This document shows, one piece after another, positions 36,101 through 44,146 of a stretch of 64,000 nucleotides of DNA (positions are counted from its first letter, which is position 1; every line of letters begins with the position of its first letter). The notes under the pieces are model-generated. The model ran no database searches and was not told the DNA's origin. It was given only the letters and a program-made list of their open reading frames with translations. The position numbers and the translations under genes are program-made. This DNA is from Bremia lactucae. Taxonomy: Eukaryota; Oomycota; Peronosporomycetes; Peronosporales; Peronosporaceae. Location of the stretch: the NCBI RefSeq assembly GCF_004359215.1, contig NC_090615.1, positions 1,080,100 through 1,144,099 of the forward strand, read 5' to 3'.

Positions 36101-36983
36101 GATCACCACAGCGTTTCGACATTGTCAGTCGTTTCTTTTCGAGCGTCCAGACTTTCTTCAATAAAACGTCCATTTTCCGCTTTAAACCCTCCATGGACGA
36201 TGCAGCCATGTGTAAAAGATACTCGGAAAACAAATAGCGTTCGAGTCGCGCATACAATTCGCCCTTGTTCGTTTCAATGTGTCGCATCTTCATTTCTTGA
36301 CGCTTTTGCGACGCTTCAGTACGCAACAAATTCATTTCATAATTTACAAATGGCTCAAGCTTTACTCGCGTCAAATTCTGCCGTAGGAGCTGCTTATACT
36401 TGGCATTGGCATCGTTCTCCACTCGTTCTACAATACAATCACGCGCGTGCTCTTCCAGTGGCAAAGATGGATACAGAGTTGCCTTTTGTTCGTTTAAGTG
36501 CGATTTTGAAAATGAATTCCGCACTGCAGCACTAGCTTCTTCCACCGTCACTAAAATGGATACATTTGTGTCAGTGGCGCCATTCGAGTAAGTGGCTACA
36601 TTTGATGAAATGGCTCCATTCATGGATTTTCGAGCTACGGAAGGGGACTTCTCGGAGTTCTGTTGCGGTAAAGCTAATCGACACAACTTCTTTGACGTTG
36701 TAGGTGATAGCGAAGGCGCTGTGGGTGTTGTCGCTGGTAATACCAAATCATTCTCTAAAGGAGCTGACGGTTCATCCGTTGCAACTTCCGCTAACACTGA
36801 AATCTCATGGAAAGCCCGCAGCGTGCTCGTCTGTAGCCGTTGCTGCTCCACTTTAGCCTCCACACGCTCCGAATCGTCATTTTCAAGCGCTGGGGCGGAC
36901 GGAGCCGCATGAATATGTCCCGAGTTTGTGCTGGCATACATGGTCTCCTGAGCATTCTCGATTACCTGATTCTTAAAATTCAT
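27132..36983 (-). CDS. EPG5: EPG5-like autophagy tethering protein
   Basis: A single uninterrupted frame of 3,283 residues from the ATG at 36,983; the frame is open a little upstream to a TTG, but the ATG is the natural start. Human EPG5 is about 2,580 residues. A Ser/Ala-rich N-terminus is followed by a coiled-coil-like segment (about 215-330) and a Cys cluster C459, C462, C475, C478, C481. Family blocks follow: MPYLLMHVMYLP; YRWCNYCLDLPES with LQIIYWQVFFALY; CFCPSAAPSRFVEMF with LLYRFDFQTWL; and near the end LQVPELSSDEFEASCLEHGNLLTL, ACGRALASVHVM and KAIGLGG. In animals EPG5 is a RAB7 effector that tethers autophagosomes to late endosomes or lysosomes and promotes SNARE-driven fusion. The role here is inferred from the family. 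Confidence 0.87.
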   Translation of the reverse strand: MNFKNQVIENAQETMYASTNSGHIHAAPSAPALENDDSERVEAKVEQQRLQTSTLRAFHEISVLAEVATDEPSAPLENDLVLPATTPTAPSLSPTTSKKLCRLALPQQNSEKSPSVARKSMNGAISSNVATYSNGATDTNVSILVTVEEASAAVRNSFSKSHLNEQKATLYPSLPLEEHARDCIVERVENDANAKYKQLLRQNLTRVKLEPFVNYEMNLLRTEASQKRQEMKMRHIETNKGELYARLERYLFSEYLLHMAASSMEGLKRKMDVLLKKVWTLEKKRLTMSKRCGDHVAMEQQMEFQTAKLETLHLARLKSHLDQLRQLRTVEASIHTSDRAISYFQVEQYLTRVLQDPNLVAHVNKMRSCCGGSNGREDLDLVPEGVNFYGGISHGSLLAAIVDHLKYCLDVLIFFEKKVTLEEEGVFSRVPQSFYRGELIWQHTQTKGHSSGMERKTKCYACGYINGEMKTHQWCKRCESCDVVLYIPPSSVATKSSEWYSSVLRFRQSLQKWISICVQSLIRTTSLQNMPYLLMHVMYLPRISTDERSWFLRFFQFPRAMVRTDGSLCNEWSEDLVDHYIAMLHLVFHPEKLRQMATIVSSKPSNATKAANSAEIGVVDKNGLVSPEWVLLENPTMLDRYFLSDEDFVAVLNQFPNTFAFGQVFRCTLDVKKSFSRALTLVHELTNSLRAFQEFEQLPTRIAQLLGQLLCEAAEVAGSGRATATISKEYALYPTLFDQLVLASLNGLMAVECNRAAWRSLHLIPFGALSELAKWDVVALLLFNLNSIPHEAKTASGWMRFVGKPTSQDVDTRALVRQHLYDLIDSDTESSLCLLNAVASIAASCTTQTLDDRHDLVVVAVHELFMAGFTVESCQQALGANGERAAEPLSILCLAHPWVLSLLITLLYKFHKCAATWIHIFETFPINRWMPTHQDLVNLQEWLLLKDTSAPRSALARFLLDHINWEYDVKMQRLFTDAMLHRQVALMVAEALVLYKTRKERASDSESVMMLSGGISPQKLEVTSIAKSIRRALWFNESVDFEKWCWKLMLKLRFYSPKEHEPLLPLIDLRHDRTREALTLRRWFAGASVLRVLRSRKVLPFYRSHEDHIKRSGGTDKKEQDTVALESGRSTGVPIHHENRLLLTPNNMKSGDSDTTVSATVASRTEPIVAYVICQLTTFVFSDRLDRWEPLLVLLKSELFDAAIKVLENIIPVLSRRGEMKNDLISQPDGSVTHSEKNEEAASSDETKTEAGALLSDNAIAVELDYEVEVCMAAMQALSTDELLSLLDSLHEFSYINTDELHRMQEVLKKGYIGGWESTAKARILAKLRFVRECSRYLHPVVLPALINECFPQSSPVFVTTSALYHGAISWISSTLGGENSTGALSPSAASSTSAALLIRNSSLTATPAPVVFLSGGDYSMSTTSLCAFIRRSFEYSVDDSRLLQSMQFWAKSLLQVPFWYENAAFRHVLDVMLQCSMEKSFESSLLNKSVHDSDKSDLLSELVALIQATFDAFCQRIARREEARDPELQFLENESVVVMSFLPAATTSATFASIFRDTDDVAQYIGGCPYLSFWILLVETQKEVPLFLAMGQLMIKYEPKTMKKIEKMKRVKGKLAAALGQYNAVENEEKEQRDEALDGTSRLSDAFQFSHTSMDSLSQYKIYRWCNYCLDLPESEPLQIIYWQVFFALYFATAGSFRVYGHHFLDHTGVRSPKHVHLRTCLQMKLRKLVSYCSNQAQVALTATGTSSHSQTDCHFGSSADLKEPKYAHYVALSQLYTAMDAWMEERDPNMWLKEDNLTSLPRLYEVERLKEVLLLSDALLCNSSHAITWSQLRLWTDLCGFEFTRRRINPTIIGGKSSSADTMAQSLTMPLAPVGEEDDFSFVEEATEYSKQRHGFGGVYGLTSLTIRPLPLLSDWCSSLCLTKLPTVSVTLTKDQCRLTPSIALDHVGLNAVAMKFSENLSTILALDSELMESVSQLYVSKARTVMQNVPCHEGTQCRSPAAFKFEYLEWMMDPRMDDMILSIRAQGERCDLPSMVRPSEISSRSHHGDELHENRDLALPASVTATEFLQLDGKYDVVLMQILLIDQVVRALGMELQRLKKMLEKEALVKTVAIEAHVDVSEQTRGAAVEELTPLQKTEQELKCLHSKGLEWFHLLTNLDTKLLRSVPSVREALWRSVKQLGRSFVCIDERETCTLLQLMLQDPSRIHLLSDCFCPSAAPSRFVEMFAMLMSPSNSSKLSSEQKLTLLYRFDFQTWLQSKTSQTQFKFDRDTILCIILKDVRVQFPADRNLVETAQKAKDTIVLDHLNQVLRVYAKILLVICSAHLADHVETMIRAVVDVQDDYQFQSSSVSSGGLLPCSDSRDEITESALTALPRPVDAVVWEALGGIPISTWKELAFVQIEACVTFLSQHMLTIRWQGGIWSSRRQSTSGEFSRNTKDASSASTGALTTYPLVYWQRLGVLKSLLDLFALFCRVAPEHHQWSIISLCFEPLLSTLYQPATSAEGSASSAPWSEHDSVSTGTSICSSFVAICSEYLKPSIYRSIGSSPSQHNELTPTTKLSQIWSFYLTALVPHAPMHICKHIYQYLTRLAWEHWCLTLEVVQQMCALVQTEKQQLSRVAIESTDEIVPPLASRLSPYPFVSWLVRDILCRTTWKATNTWLDAQSESICSSFLLAFAKLCIELVLDMPHFQLQSGPAVSANALPPYFMNFMIQQAVFWRKWKMTMEDLKDLQQFTLEALKEPIYSRKQSRMGIVSTELFPMAPSAATMQDAFTRLQLVLRLFGQITAMHHEKLLYRESLSRVNLFVNLLFGVYDGGTVRLRDNRDSTDHDAWLLVLYGATCTALYEKLDEIAQLDKVEKNVEKCDKILNARDVSTQGSITEEDLTITIASVLRFCNLSIVEPFFQQMQRFAGNGQSRGAVSGTTCLNWSKCGTVVFVEIDVLLRDYASCPKAFAKPKETALCGDHVAIGGKDVAKTGDARTPSADAIGIYLGKILWSFLAFRGGELACLAACGRALASVHVMSHVAEKCIEKWIIEERRDTWEALTRRLQVPELSSDEFEASCLEHGNLLTLLVLFLQQLRRAPVLTESLSLALLTKVMNWMARARIDSSPVAQMKFLFLTAKVTSFVCKPLATILPSTLKKQMLRQLSDLLLESGHARRHNGLMKAIGLGGALQYGIEFHVSCLAAGIFLRLQTRSSAPLRVTNRIPLNMTRTTAKHVHALETMLQSKDAFQLGRRVDGVVLFAGDAQRSLADHDEFFVTLFSSTYPSQGWLLAKCWS

Positions 36984-37068
36984 TACATTATACAATCACA
37001 TGAGTCAATGTCAATCGCCGCAAGAGGTTCTTGCTTTTCTTCAACACCCATCAAATGCTCTTCAGCGC

Positions 37069-37233
37069 TCAGATGCTCCTTCTCTGTTGTCTTGTGCCCG
37101 AATCTTCGTTTGCGGCCCGCAGTGCCACAACTATCTCTTCTTCATGATCGCTGTGACGATCACGTCGCTTGTTCTGTTCAAGCAAGTCCGATGGAATTTG
37201 AGCACGCACGGGCCGCTTGCGCACTGCTTCCAT
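37069..37233 (-). CDS. Small charged ORF of unknown function upstream of EPG5
   Basis: A 54-residue frame starting MEAVRKRPVRAQIPSDLLEQ, hydrophilic and rich in Arg/Glu. Its composition is coding-like. The adjoining frame continues just as hydrophilically (KEHLSAEEHLMGVEEKQEPL, then AIDIDSCDCIM) to a stop at 36,983-36,985 that overlaps the EPG5 ATG. A frameshift, a very short intron or an assembly error could join the two halves into a protein of about 85 residues. No family was recognised. It may equally be part of the EPG5 5' untranslated region. Confidence 0.35.
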   Translation of the reverse strand: MEAVRKRPVRAQIPSDLLEQNKRRDRHSDHEEEIVVALRAANEDSGTRQQRRSI

Positions 37234-37763
37234 GTCGTAAAATTCCAACAAAAATGAGCTTAAGTTGAGAGATTAATCACTTAAACTGAGGATTTATTCG
37301 CTTCAACGTAGCTTTAAACCAACTCTTGAAGAACACAGGTGAAGTTCAATGAAGAATGAGTGCGGACGGCTGAAGTCCGCGCGGACAGCGAGAATGTTGG
37401 AGATTCGTTGCCGTTTGGTCAGATAAAAAAAATGGACTGGGGGTTGGGTGGATTCGGCGATGCTGATTGGCTGGATGAAGAGAGGTAGTAGGAATTTAGG
37501 ACGAATTAAAGTCCTTGTGACGCGTGAACTGACATTGATTGGCGTTTAATGAGTCAGTGTTTGGCCAGAGTAGATTGTAATTTTATGAATGCAAAGTCGA
37601 GCGGAAAAAGAAGGGTATTGTAAATGAAATCAGAGTCCTAACACATTACGTGAGACAGTCGCAAGCTACACATTTTGAAAAAAAGATTTGTACATGCAAT
37701 TGCTCAAAGACTTTTCAAATATTTTCAATTGAACAATATTTTCAATTACATTAGCTACAAAAA
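37234..37763. other. Intergenic region, nothing recognised
   Basis: About 530 bp between the small ORF and the 3' end of the transporter gene. It probably carries the EPG5 promoter side. No reading frame, repeat or RNA gene was seen. Confidence 0.5.
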
Positions 37764-39627
37764 TTAGCACCCGTCTCCTCCCGCAACAGTCAGACAGGAT
37801 GTCGAAGGGTGAAGGGCAAGGACGGTAATAATCACAGAATACAAAAATAATGCCGCCGCAAATGTAACAATTGCTGAGCTAGCACACTTGGTGTACCCTC
37901 CAAAGCTGCGAAGCTGTTGGGTGTATAGCTTTTGTCTTGGCAAGAAATAGAGCCCAAAGAGTGCAAGCGCATTAATGCCGTAGTTGAATAAAAGTGCGAG
38001 AAGAACATCCATTCGTGCTTTCGAGGTGTCCAAAGCCACTTGAGCGATGTTGTAAAAGTTCGTACCATTAAGAAGGCCCACTGCGTTGGTCTGCACAAAA
38101 GCTTTGACTGAGAAACTCAGTGATAGCATCAGTCCAACCATCGCCCCCTCCGAACCTTCTTGTATAATCTCCGTGAGTGGCACCATACTGGCAAGCCAGC
38201 CCATTCCTTCTGCAACACTCGTAAAAATAGTCATCAAGTGAAAGAAATAACGGTCTCGAATGAGTCCTTGAGTAACAAAAATCGCCACAATTGTCCGTGG
38301 GATAACAAGAAGAACGATCGCCATGCCGTAGAACGTCCGCCACGATTGATTCATAAAGTAGTAGCGCCATGCCACAATCGCCACCAACATTGCACCGTAC
38401 TGCAGCACTTGCTGTTGAAAAACATTGTCTCCACTCGTGCCAGACCAGACACTTATGACCATGGATGGACCACCAAACGCAATGCCACCAAAGAGGGTGA
38501 AAAAACACAAGAACGTCAAGATGCTCCATACGGCTTTTTGTTGCATAATTCGCCACAAAATCCGACCACGGGTCTTCATGGGCGTCGAGAGGGAATAATA
38601 CTTTTCCTGCCACACTTTCCAGACGACGGGGATTGACAAGGTCACGACAAGACCGAAAACAGTGAGTGAGACGAAACGATTCGTTGACGTACTCGAGAAA
38701 TAAAACACAATGACGTCCGTCATGATGAATACAATGCATTTAAAGATCAAAAACGTGCCAGTGATGGCTCCACGCGTGCTAAGTGGTTCACGCTGCGAGA
38801 GCTCGAGCACTCGAGTTTGCACACATACGTGTGTTGCGACGATTCCAGTGCTAGCCAGTGTCGAGAGCGCAATAATGACGGTGCAAAAAGCAGCCCCTGG
38901 CGCCCCTTTTTCCAACGTGTCAATGTATCGGTCAACCACAGCGAGCAGGAAAAAACTCACGGCTGTCATTGATAAACCAATAATGAGGTACCCTTTTCGA
39001 CGAAACCCGAAGATCGGATAGCAGTCCGATAGCAATCCGACAAAGAAACAAAAGGCAAACGGAAGAGTTGTTAATCGCTCGGAAGCTGCTAAAGTCGCAG
39101 GTTTGAAACCATAGTGATCGCGAAGCATGGGCTGGACAATACTATTCAAGCATTCCGTTGAAAACGTAAAAGCAAACGTTGCGGCCACAAGGCCAAGACA
39201 ATTCTGTGAAAAGAATGCAACGGCACCACCCTTCCGGAGGCTTCCGTAAATTTCGCCATTGTAAAGGGATTGACAGGCGCCAAATTCCACGACCGAGTTT
39301 TCGAGATCGTCCGTGTCGGCCGAAAGGTTATGAGGTGCGGTTGCAACAATTAAATCACTTCCAACTGGTGACCGATGGGTCTTAAAATCCGAACCGTGGT
39401 CAATCATGGAAGCCAAACGCAGGGCCGAGGAGCTAAGGAACCCCGACAGATCAAAAATCGGCACCTCGTCCAGAAAGTCGGAGACGCGACGACCCGATCG
39501 CACGGACCCTGGTGGGCAAGAGTATTCAACGGACGACACTATATTGCTTTGAAACTTGACGAATGGGTCGGTCTGTGGCTTAACTTCATGAAAGGCGTGC
39601 CAGATGCCTTTTCGTGGCCTCGGCTTG
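37764..39627 (-). CDS. Folate-biopterin transporter family (BT1/FBT) membrane protein
   Basis: A multi-spanning membrane protein of about 550-620 residues. The signature LSDCYPIFGFRRKGYL (loop between early helices) and the preceding LPFAFCFFVG are typical of the BT1/FBT branch of the major facilitator superfamily, which moves folates or pterins across membranes and is expanded in oomycetes. Roughly 11-12 hydrophobic helices follow. The 5' end is unresolved. The first in-frame ATG is at 39,407, but the frame stays open and coding-like upstream (KGIWHAFHEVKPQTDPFVKF). It reaches a strong 3' splice site at 39,628 (branch-like CCTAAC, then CAG). An upstream exon is therefore likely; none could be fixed. 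The substrate is unproven. Confidence 0.85.
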
Positions 39628-40746
39628 CTGACGGGGTTAGGAAAAAGGAGACGCTAGTAATACGCTACTATGCTCAATATAGCATCTAAACATTATCAAG
39701 CTTGCTTGTATGCTAAAATAATCCAAGTAGCACGAGTTTACCCCCGACATAAGAGGAATTGGAGTCAGTTTATTCAAAGATAGATTTTATTTGATACCGA
39801 ACATCAAGTTCCTGTGTATTATTATTAAAACCCGCCAATCTTATCGAACCCTGCATCTTCTTGATCCGCTGTTCCTGGGCTCTCCCATGGACGCTTTTAC
39901 CACACACACGATGGTGGTATAAGCGTATGAAACAGATGTCCTCGTCCTGCACCAACAAGACAGTTTCTTATCAATTGCAAAATATGCTTTTGCAAGACTG
40001 TAAAAACTTATGTTGGCTTTCTATATACTTATACCACCTCTGCTCGGCTTGCTGCAACTTTCGGTATGCATAAAGCACATTGCGGTGCGGCAGCGTGATG
40101 TTATTTGCCTCGCTAGCTTTGCTCGATTGATCGCCGCAGAATCAATTTATTGCACAGTTGATTGATAACATTTTGTAATTTGCCGGTGGCTTCGAAAAAA
40201 AATAATCGGTAGTGAAGTTACAAATTTTATAATCTATAGATACCATGTTTTAAGAAGTTTTACAGAACGCCAGTGGTTCTCGTTGCCATATGACTTCAAG
40301 AGGAAAAAGCTGAGCAAATTAAACACATAATCATTTGGGAATGCCTGCACAGGTGACTAAAGTTTGCGCATATGAGCATAGTCCTTTCGGAATGGTCTAC
40401 AGCTCTTCATTGTAAATAACAGTAATACGACGTTTCCAGTTATAGCAACCTTTAATTTACGAGGAGTTGTAGGGTTATTAGCACACGTGTTTCGTCATGT
40501 ACCCCTTCCGCTGCTAAAATTTTTCTAACAGAGGTAAAGCGAAGATCGATGTCACTAAATTACTGTTTTTATCATTATTTTAAGATTTGGAACCGGTATC
40601 GCGCATAATGAATGTAATGCGAATCGTTTTTTCTATATTTATTCAAAATGTAAATTGTGCCACATACACTGTTTAACATCCGAAAAGTGTGCCCTGATAC
40701 AAAAGCATTGCCAATCGGAAAAGCGTGCATTTTTAAGCTAAATCAT
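39628..40746. other. Intergenic region with possible 5' exon of the transporter
   Basis: About 1.1 kb between the transporter gene and the YaaA-family gene. It should hold the transporter promoter and perhaps a short first exon; the minus-strand ATGTCGGGG next to GTAAAC near 39,742-39,750 was considered, but its phase does not fit. No other gene, repeat or tRNA was seen. Confidence 0.45.
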
Positions 40747-41748
40747 TTACTCGAGGTCCTCAATTTTGCGCTTTTTGCGCAAAGACCGACGCAGTGGTTG
40801 GCCAATTGTCTTCTCCTTTTTGCGCTTGATCAAAATACTGTCACAGTCAAGCTTTGAAAGACTGGTCGCTGTGTGTCTCTCGATTGCACTTGTGCTCTTT
40901 ATCTTCTGCATTGCTGCCTTCTGCGCCGCCCCAGAGCGAATGAACACGAGCTTCTTTTGACTCGAACCTGAACTTGAATACGAGTACCCTTCAGTATGAA
41001 ACCCCTTGAGATCCTCTATGGAGTCTACACGATTCTGAATCAGGTATCTACACATCAATCCTCGAGCTCGTTTCGCGTAGACAGATTTGATTTTGCCGTC
41101 ATCCTTAAAAATACACTCGACCACCGAAATATTAGCAGTTTGTAGTGCCACACTGGGCAAACTTTTAAAATACTCCTGAGAGGCAACATTGATCAACACT
41201 CTTGTTCCTGTTTTGCCGTCTATTGCCTCTTGTTTACGAAACAATGCGTCCAGCTCGGACACAATAGTGTCCCCCCAGAATTCGTAAAGGTCTTTTCCAC
41301 GCTTGGTTGCCAATTTTTGACCCATTTCCAGACGATACGGTTGAATTAGGTCCAACGGGCGCAAAATTCCATAAAGACCACATAAAATACGCAAATGGGT
41401 CTGGGCGAATTCGAGGTCCGATTCGGACAATGTAGAAGCCTCTAGACCTTGGTAGGCTGGACCATTAAAGGCCAGAACAGCTTGTTTAAGTGTCGCACTT
41501 GCAATTATAGGTTTTGTTACGCTTTCTGACGTATCAAAGTGCTGAAAGCGGTCACAATTGAGCTTAGCCAATGAGTCACTCACTCCGAAGAATGACTTGA
41601 TCTGGGACTGCGATAGCTTCTGAAGTCGGTCAATTAATTCATGAGCATGTGAAAGCAAACGCGGTTGCGAACACTGCGAGAAGCGCGGACTCGACAAATC
41701 CAAGGTCTTGGCCGGAGACAGCACAAATACAAGGCGGGCCGAACCCAT
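40747..41748 (-). CDS. YaaA/DUF328 (UPF0246) family protein
   Basis: A predicted 333-residue protein. The start at 41,748 (MGSARLVFVLSPAKTLD) places the conserved SPAKTLD motif at residues 11-17, as in bacterial YaaA; an open frame continues upstream only to a GTG. Further family blocks are LCGLYGILRPLDLIQPYRLEMG, KDLYEFWGD, INVASQEYFKSL, KRARGLMCRYLI and GFHTEGYSY. Escherichia coli YaaA (about 258 residues) lowers free iron during peroxide stress and binds DNA. The family core ends with LVFIR near residue 278. A lysine/arginine-rich tail of about 55 residues follows (KRKKEKTIG, RRSLRKKRKIEDLE) and looks like a nuclear localisation signal. No intron is needed. The biochemical role in oomycetes is unknown. 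Confidence 0.9.
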   Translation of the reverse strand: MGSARLVFVLSPAKTLDLSSPRFSQCSQPRLLSHAHELIDRLQKLSQSQIKSFFGVSDSLAKLNCDRFQHFDTSESVTKPIIASATLKQAVLAFNGPAYQGLEASTLSESDLEFAQTHLRILCGLYGILRPLDLIQPYRLEMGQKLATKRGKDLYEFWGDTIVSELDALFRKQEAIDGKTGTRVLINVASQEYFKSLPSVALQTANISVVECIFKDDGKIKSVYAKRARGLMCRYLIQNRVDSIEDLKGFHTEGYSYSSSGSSQKKLVFIRSGAAQKAAMQKIKSTSAIERHTATSLSKLDCDSILIKRKKEKTIGQPLRRSLRKKRKIEDLE

Positions 41749-41875
41749 TGGACCCGTGACGTCTTTTAGCTTGCGTTTTTTCACGTGATTGGCTTAAAAA
41801 TGGATATGATTTCCTTGCGAACTTTTATTTAAATATTTTGGCGAATAATGTACGAAGACGAATTGTACCAACTTG

Positions 41876-44146
41876 CTAGACAAAGTTTTGACTGTAATTG
41901 TCCTTTGGCCTTTGGTTTGTGGAGTGACTGAGACTGACACTAAAATCGTCAAAGATACTTGCAGCCATTTTTGCCTGTGCGCTTGTCTTTGTTAAGAGTT
42001 CGGCCTCTTTGCGCACTGAAAGCATACTCGAGTACACTGACAAGGCCGATAAAAATACAATAATCCCGGCAACACTTACCGAAAGACCCATCGGGGGTCC
42101 GTACGTACGACTCGAGAAGCTACTAGCACTTGTCGTCGATCCGGACAGTGGAGTCGTACAGCGTGGACCACCCCACGACGTCGCGTGCGTACAGTGGCAG
42201 CGTTTTTTGATGCACTTTCCGGTTTTAAGTACCGTGGCCCCGACGTTCCCACCAATGGTACAATCGTCATCCGTGGTACAAAAAGCTTTTCCAGAAACTT
42301 CTTGCCACGGATTGTCATTGTCCACGTATTCATCCAAATGGCCCTCGATCCATTGCTTTGTCGGATGCGTGGCGGGATCACACCCTACAGTCATGTAGTT
42401 ATCACTTGGCAAGTCCTTGCTCTTCTCTTGGTACAATCGAATGTAATCAATCTTTAAATACATGGGAAATGCGTCACAAATGGCGTTAATGACACGGTCC
42501 GTGCCATTCCCACGACATTCTTTCCCCGGATTCGGTGGTGTCGTACTCCACGAACTCGATAAAGCTACATTAAATATAAGGTACATGGGTTCTTCTAACA
42601 TGACCTTCTGGGGGTTACTCTGTTGAGTATTTTGGGGTACCTTTGAAAACGCATTTGTCGTGACTTCAAAGAGCGGAAACCCGTCGAGCATCCACCGAAC
42701 GTACCCATCTTCCCCTGTAACCCACTCGATCTGATACTTGAGGTAATCGAGGTACCCTCCCAAGTGAATCGGCCAATTGGAAGAAATGGCATCCATCTGA
42801 TAATTAAAACGACTCATGGTTGTCGTCTTGGGCGTCGTGCTATTTCGAGGAGTCTCACACTTCGCGTTTGTATTGTCGGGATCACACAAATACGCACCCA
42901 TGTACGAATTCATGAGCGGATAGCACGTGCCATTGGAATTAATGCCCCAATGCAAAGTGTTGGTAGTATCAATATATCCCAAGTCGCTATTAACATCCCC
43001 GGAAGCAGGACACGTCTGCAGAGAACACGTGTTTTTAGTAATCCCACTCTTCATGGAAGCAGCCACGGTCTCATACTTTTGTTTCTCGGATAACACTTGT
43101 TGACAATTATGATTCGCTCCGTATCGTAACCCTTGGTACCACGATTCGTGCCCTCGTTCTTTCTTGTAATACGCCGTCGGCACACCAATTGTATTCGCCC
43201 CTGGTGTGAGACAGTCATTTGTGTAGATACAAAACGGATTGGTCGCGTCCTTTCCTTGCGTATCGACGGGAAAGAGGCGGTACTCGGGGGGCATTCCAGG
43301 CGCAATCTGTAACGATGACGAAATTGTCAAGCCACCACCTTCGAGTAGATCAATTTCAGGAGCCCCACGGCCTTGATTTGGGTGCATTCCAAAGCCCGGA
43401 TTGTCGTCACACGCATTGATGCGCTGGTTCTCGGGGTTAAAAATTGCAGGTTCGCACGCGTTATACGAAAACGGCCACATGCGATTCGTCGAGGCTGAAA
43501 AGATAGCTCGACCGAGGTTCCCCATCATCCAAATACCAGGCCACGTCGGATAAAATTCCGCAGTCTTGACTTTGCTCGTCGGACCCGACGCGAGATCGGG
43601 ATTCCCCGACTCTTTCGAAACCGCTCCTGGAAGCTGGGCGCGAACTTCAAGGAATCCTCCTTGAAAACAGAACTTGTTCCACGATTGCACCATCGCGGCG
43701 CGGTAGTAGAAATAGGCGTCTTCGAACCCTGGTGGGCGGGTATACATGTTGAATACGTGCATGACATTCACTTCGTCCATGGCTTGGATATAAAAGTAGC
43801 ACGTCTCGTCGTCACACGCAGTGCTCGTCATATTGTGTGAATAGAGTTCCAACGCACCATTGACCCCATCGGGTTTTTCAAGCGACGTCCACATGTGGTC
43901 ATCCCCAGGACGAAAACTGCGATTTTTGGTATTAAACTCGTCGCTCATGACAAGGTCCCACGTTCGTCCCCGAGAACTCGTGTACTGATAAAGCTCGATT
44001 GGCGTCGCGGGATCCACCCATATGTCAATACCAGACTTTGTGGGGTACGTTGCGCCAGTCGTGGCTTTCGACGTCGCTAGTCCCGTCGAGATTGAAAGTA
44101 ACAGAACGGTAGCACTCAAGGTCGTTGGGATTCGTGGCATCGCCAT
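41876..44146 (-). CDS. SKN1/KRE6-type glucan synthesis-associated GH16 protein (paralogue 1)
   Basis: 756 residues. An N-terminal signal peptide (about 1-26) leads into the GH16-like SKN1/KRE6 domain. WDLVMSDEFN is near 63, GDDHMWTSLEKPDG near 81, and the catalytic-type motif GAPEIDLLEG is at 261-270 (E264, D266, E269 of the ExDxxE pattern). A Cys-rich EGF-like segment follows near 625-665 (CTTDDDCTIGG...RCHC). One membrane helix lies near 686-705 and the cytoplasmic tail of about 50 residues ends NYSQNFV. This is a type I membrane protein. In yeast the family is needed for cell-wall beta-1,6-glucan; oomycete walls are glucan-rich, so a wall role is likely. A paralogue lies at 48,454 on the opposite strand. 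No introns. Confidence 0.92.
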   Translation of the reverse strand: MAMPRIPTTLSATVLLLSISTGLATSKATTGATYPTKSGIDIWVDPATPIELYQYTSSRGRTWDLVMSDEFNTKNRSFRPGDDHMWTSLEKPDGVNGALELYSHNMTSTACDDETCYFYIQAMDEVNVMHVFNMYTRPPGFEDAYFYYRAAMVQSWNKFCFQGGFLEVRAQLPGAVSKESGNPDLASGPTSKVKTAEFYPTWPGIWMMGNLGRAIFSASTNRMWPFSYNACEPAIFNPENQRINACDDNPGFGMHPNQGRGAPEIDLLEGGGLTISSSLQIAPGMPPEYRLFPVDTQGKDATNPFCIYTNDCLTPGANTIGVPTAYYKKERGHESWYQGLRYGANHNCQQVLSEKQKYETVAASMKSGITKNTCSLQTCPASGDVNSDLGYIDTTNTLHWGINSNGTCYPLMNSYMGAYLCDPDNTNAKCETPRNSTTPKTTTMSRFNYQMDAISSNWPIHLGGYLDYLKYQIEWVTGEDGYVRWMLDGFPLFEVTTNAFSKVPQNTQQSNPQKVMLEEPMYLIFNVALSSSWSTTPPNPGKECRGNGTDRVINAICDAFPMYLKIDYIRLYQEKSKDLPSDNYMTVGCDPATHPTKQWIEGHLDEYVDNDNPWQEVSGKAFCTTDDDCTIGGNVGATVLKTGKCIKKRCHCTHATSWGGPRCTTPLSGSTTSASSFSSRTYGPPMGLSVSVAGIIVFLSALSVYSSMLSVRKEAELLTKTSAQAKMAASIFDDFSVSLSHSTNQRPKDNYSQNFV

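Noticed and set aside
36981..37070. Operon-like coupling (TAATG) between the small ORF and EPG5
   Set aside because: The organism is eukaryotic; the overlap is noted but is no evidence of translational coupling.
37069..37251. N-terminus of a diphthamide synthesis (DPH1-like) protein
   Set aside because: The QIPSDLLE stretch only loosely resembles that family and none of the following conserved region is present.
38160..38636. 158-residue plus-strand frame opposite the transporter gene
   Set aside because: It is the antisense shadow of a strong membrane-protein frame; composition is low-complexity and no family was recognised.
39730..39760. Minus-strand ATGTCGGGG / GTAAAC as exon 1 of the transporter
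   Set aside because: Its phase does not match the acceptor at 39,628; the joined frame hits a stop.
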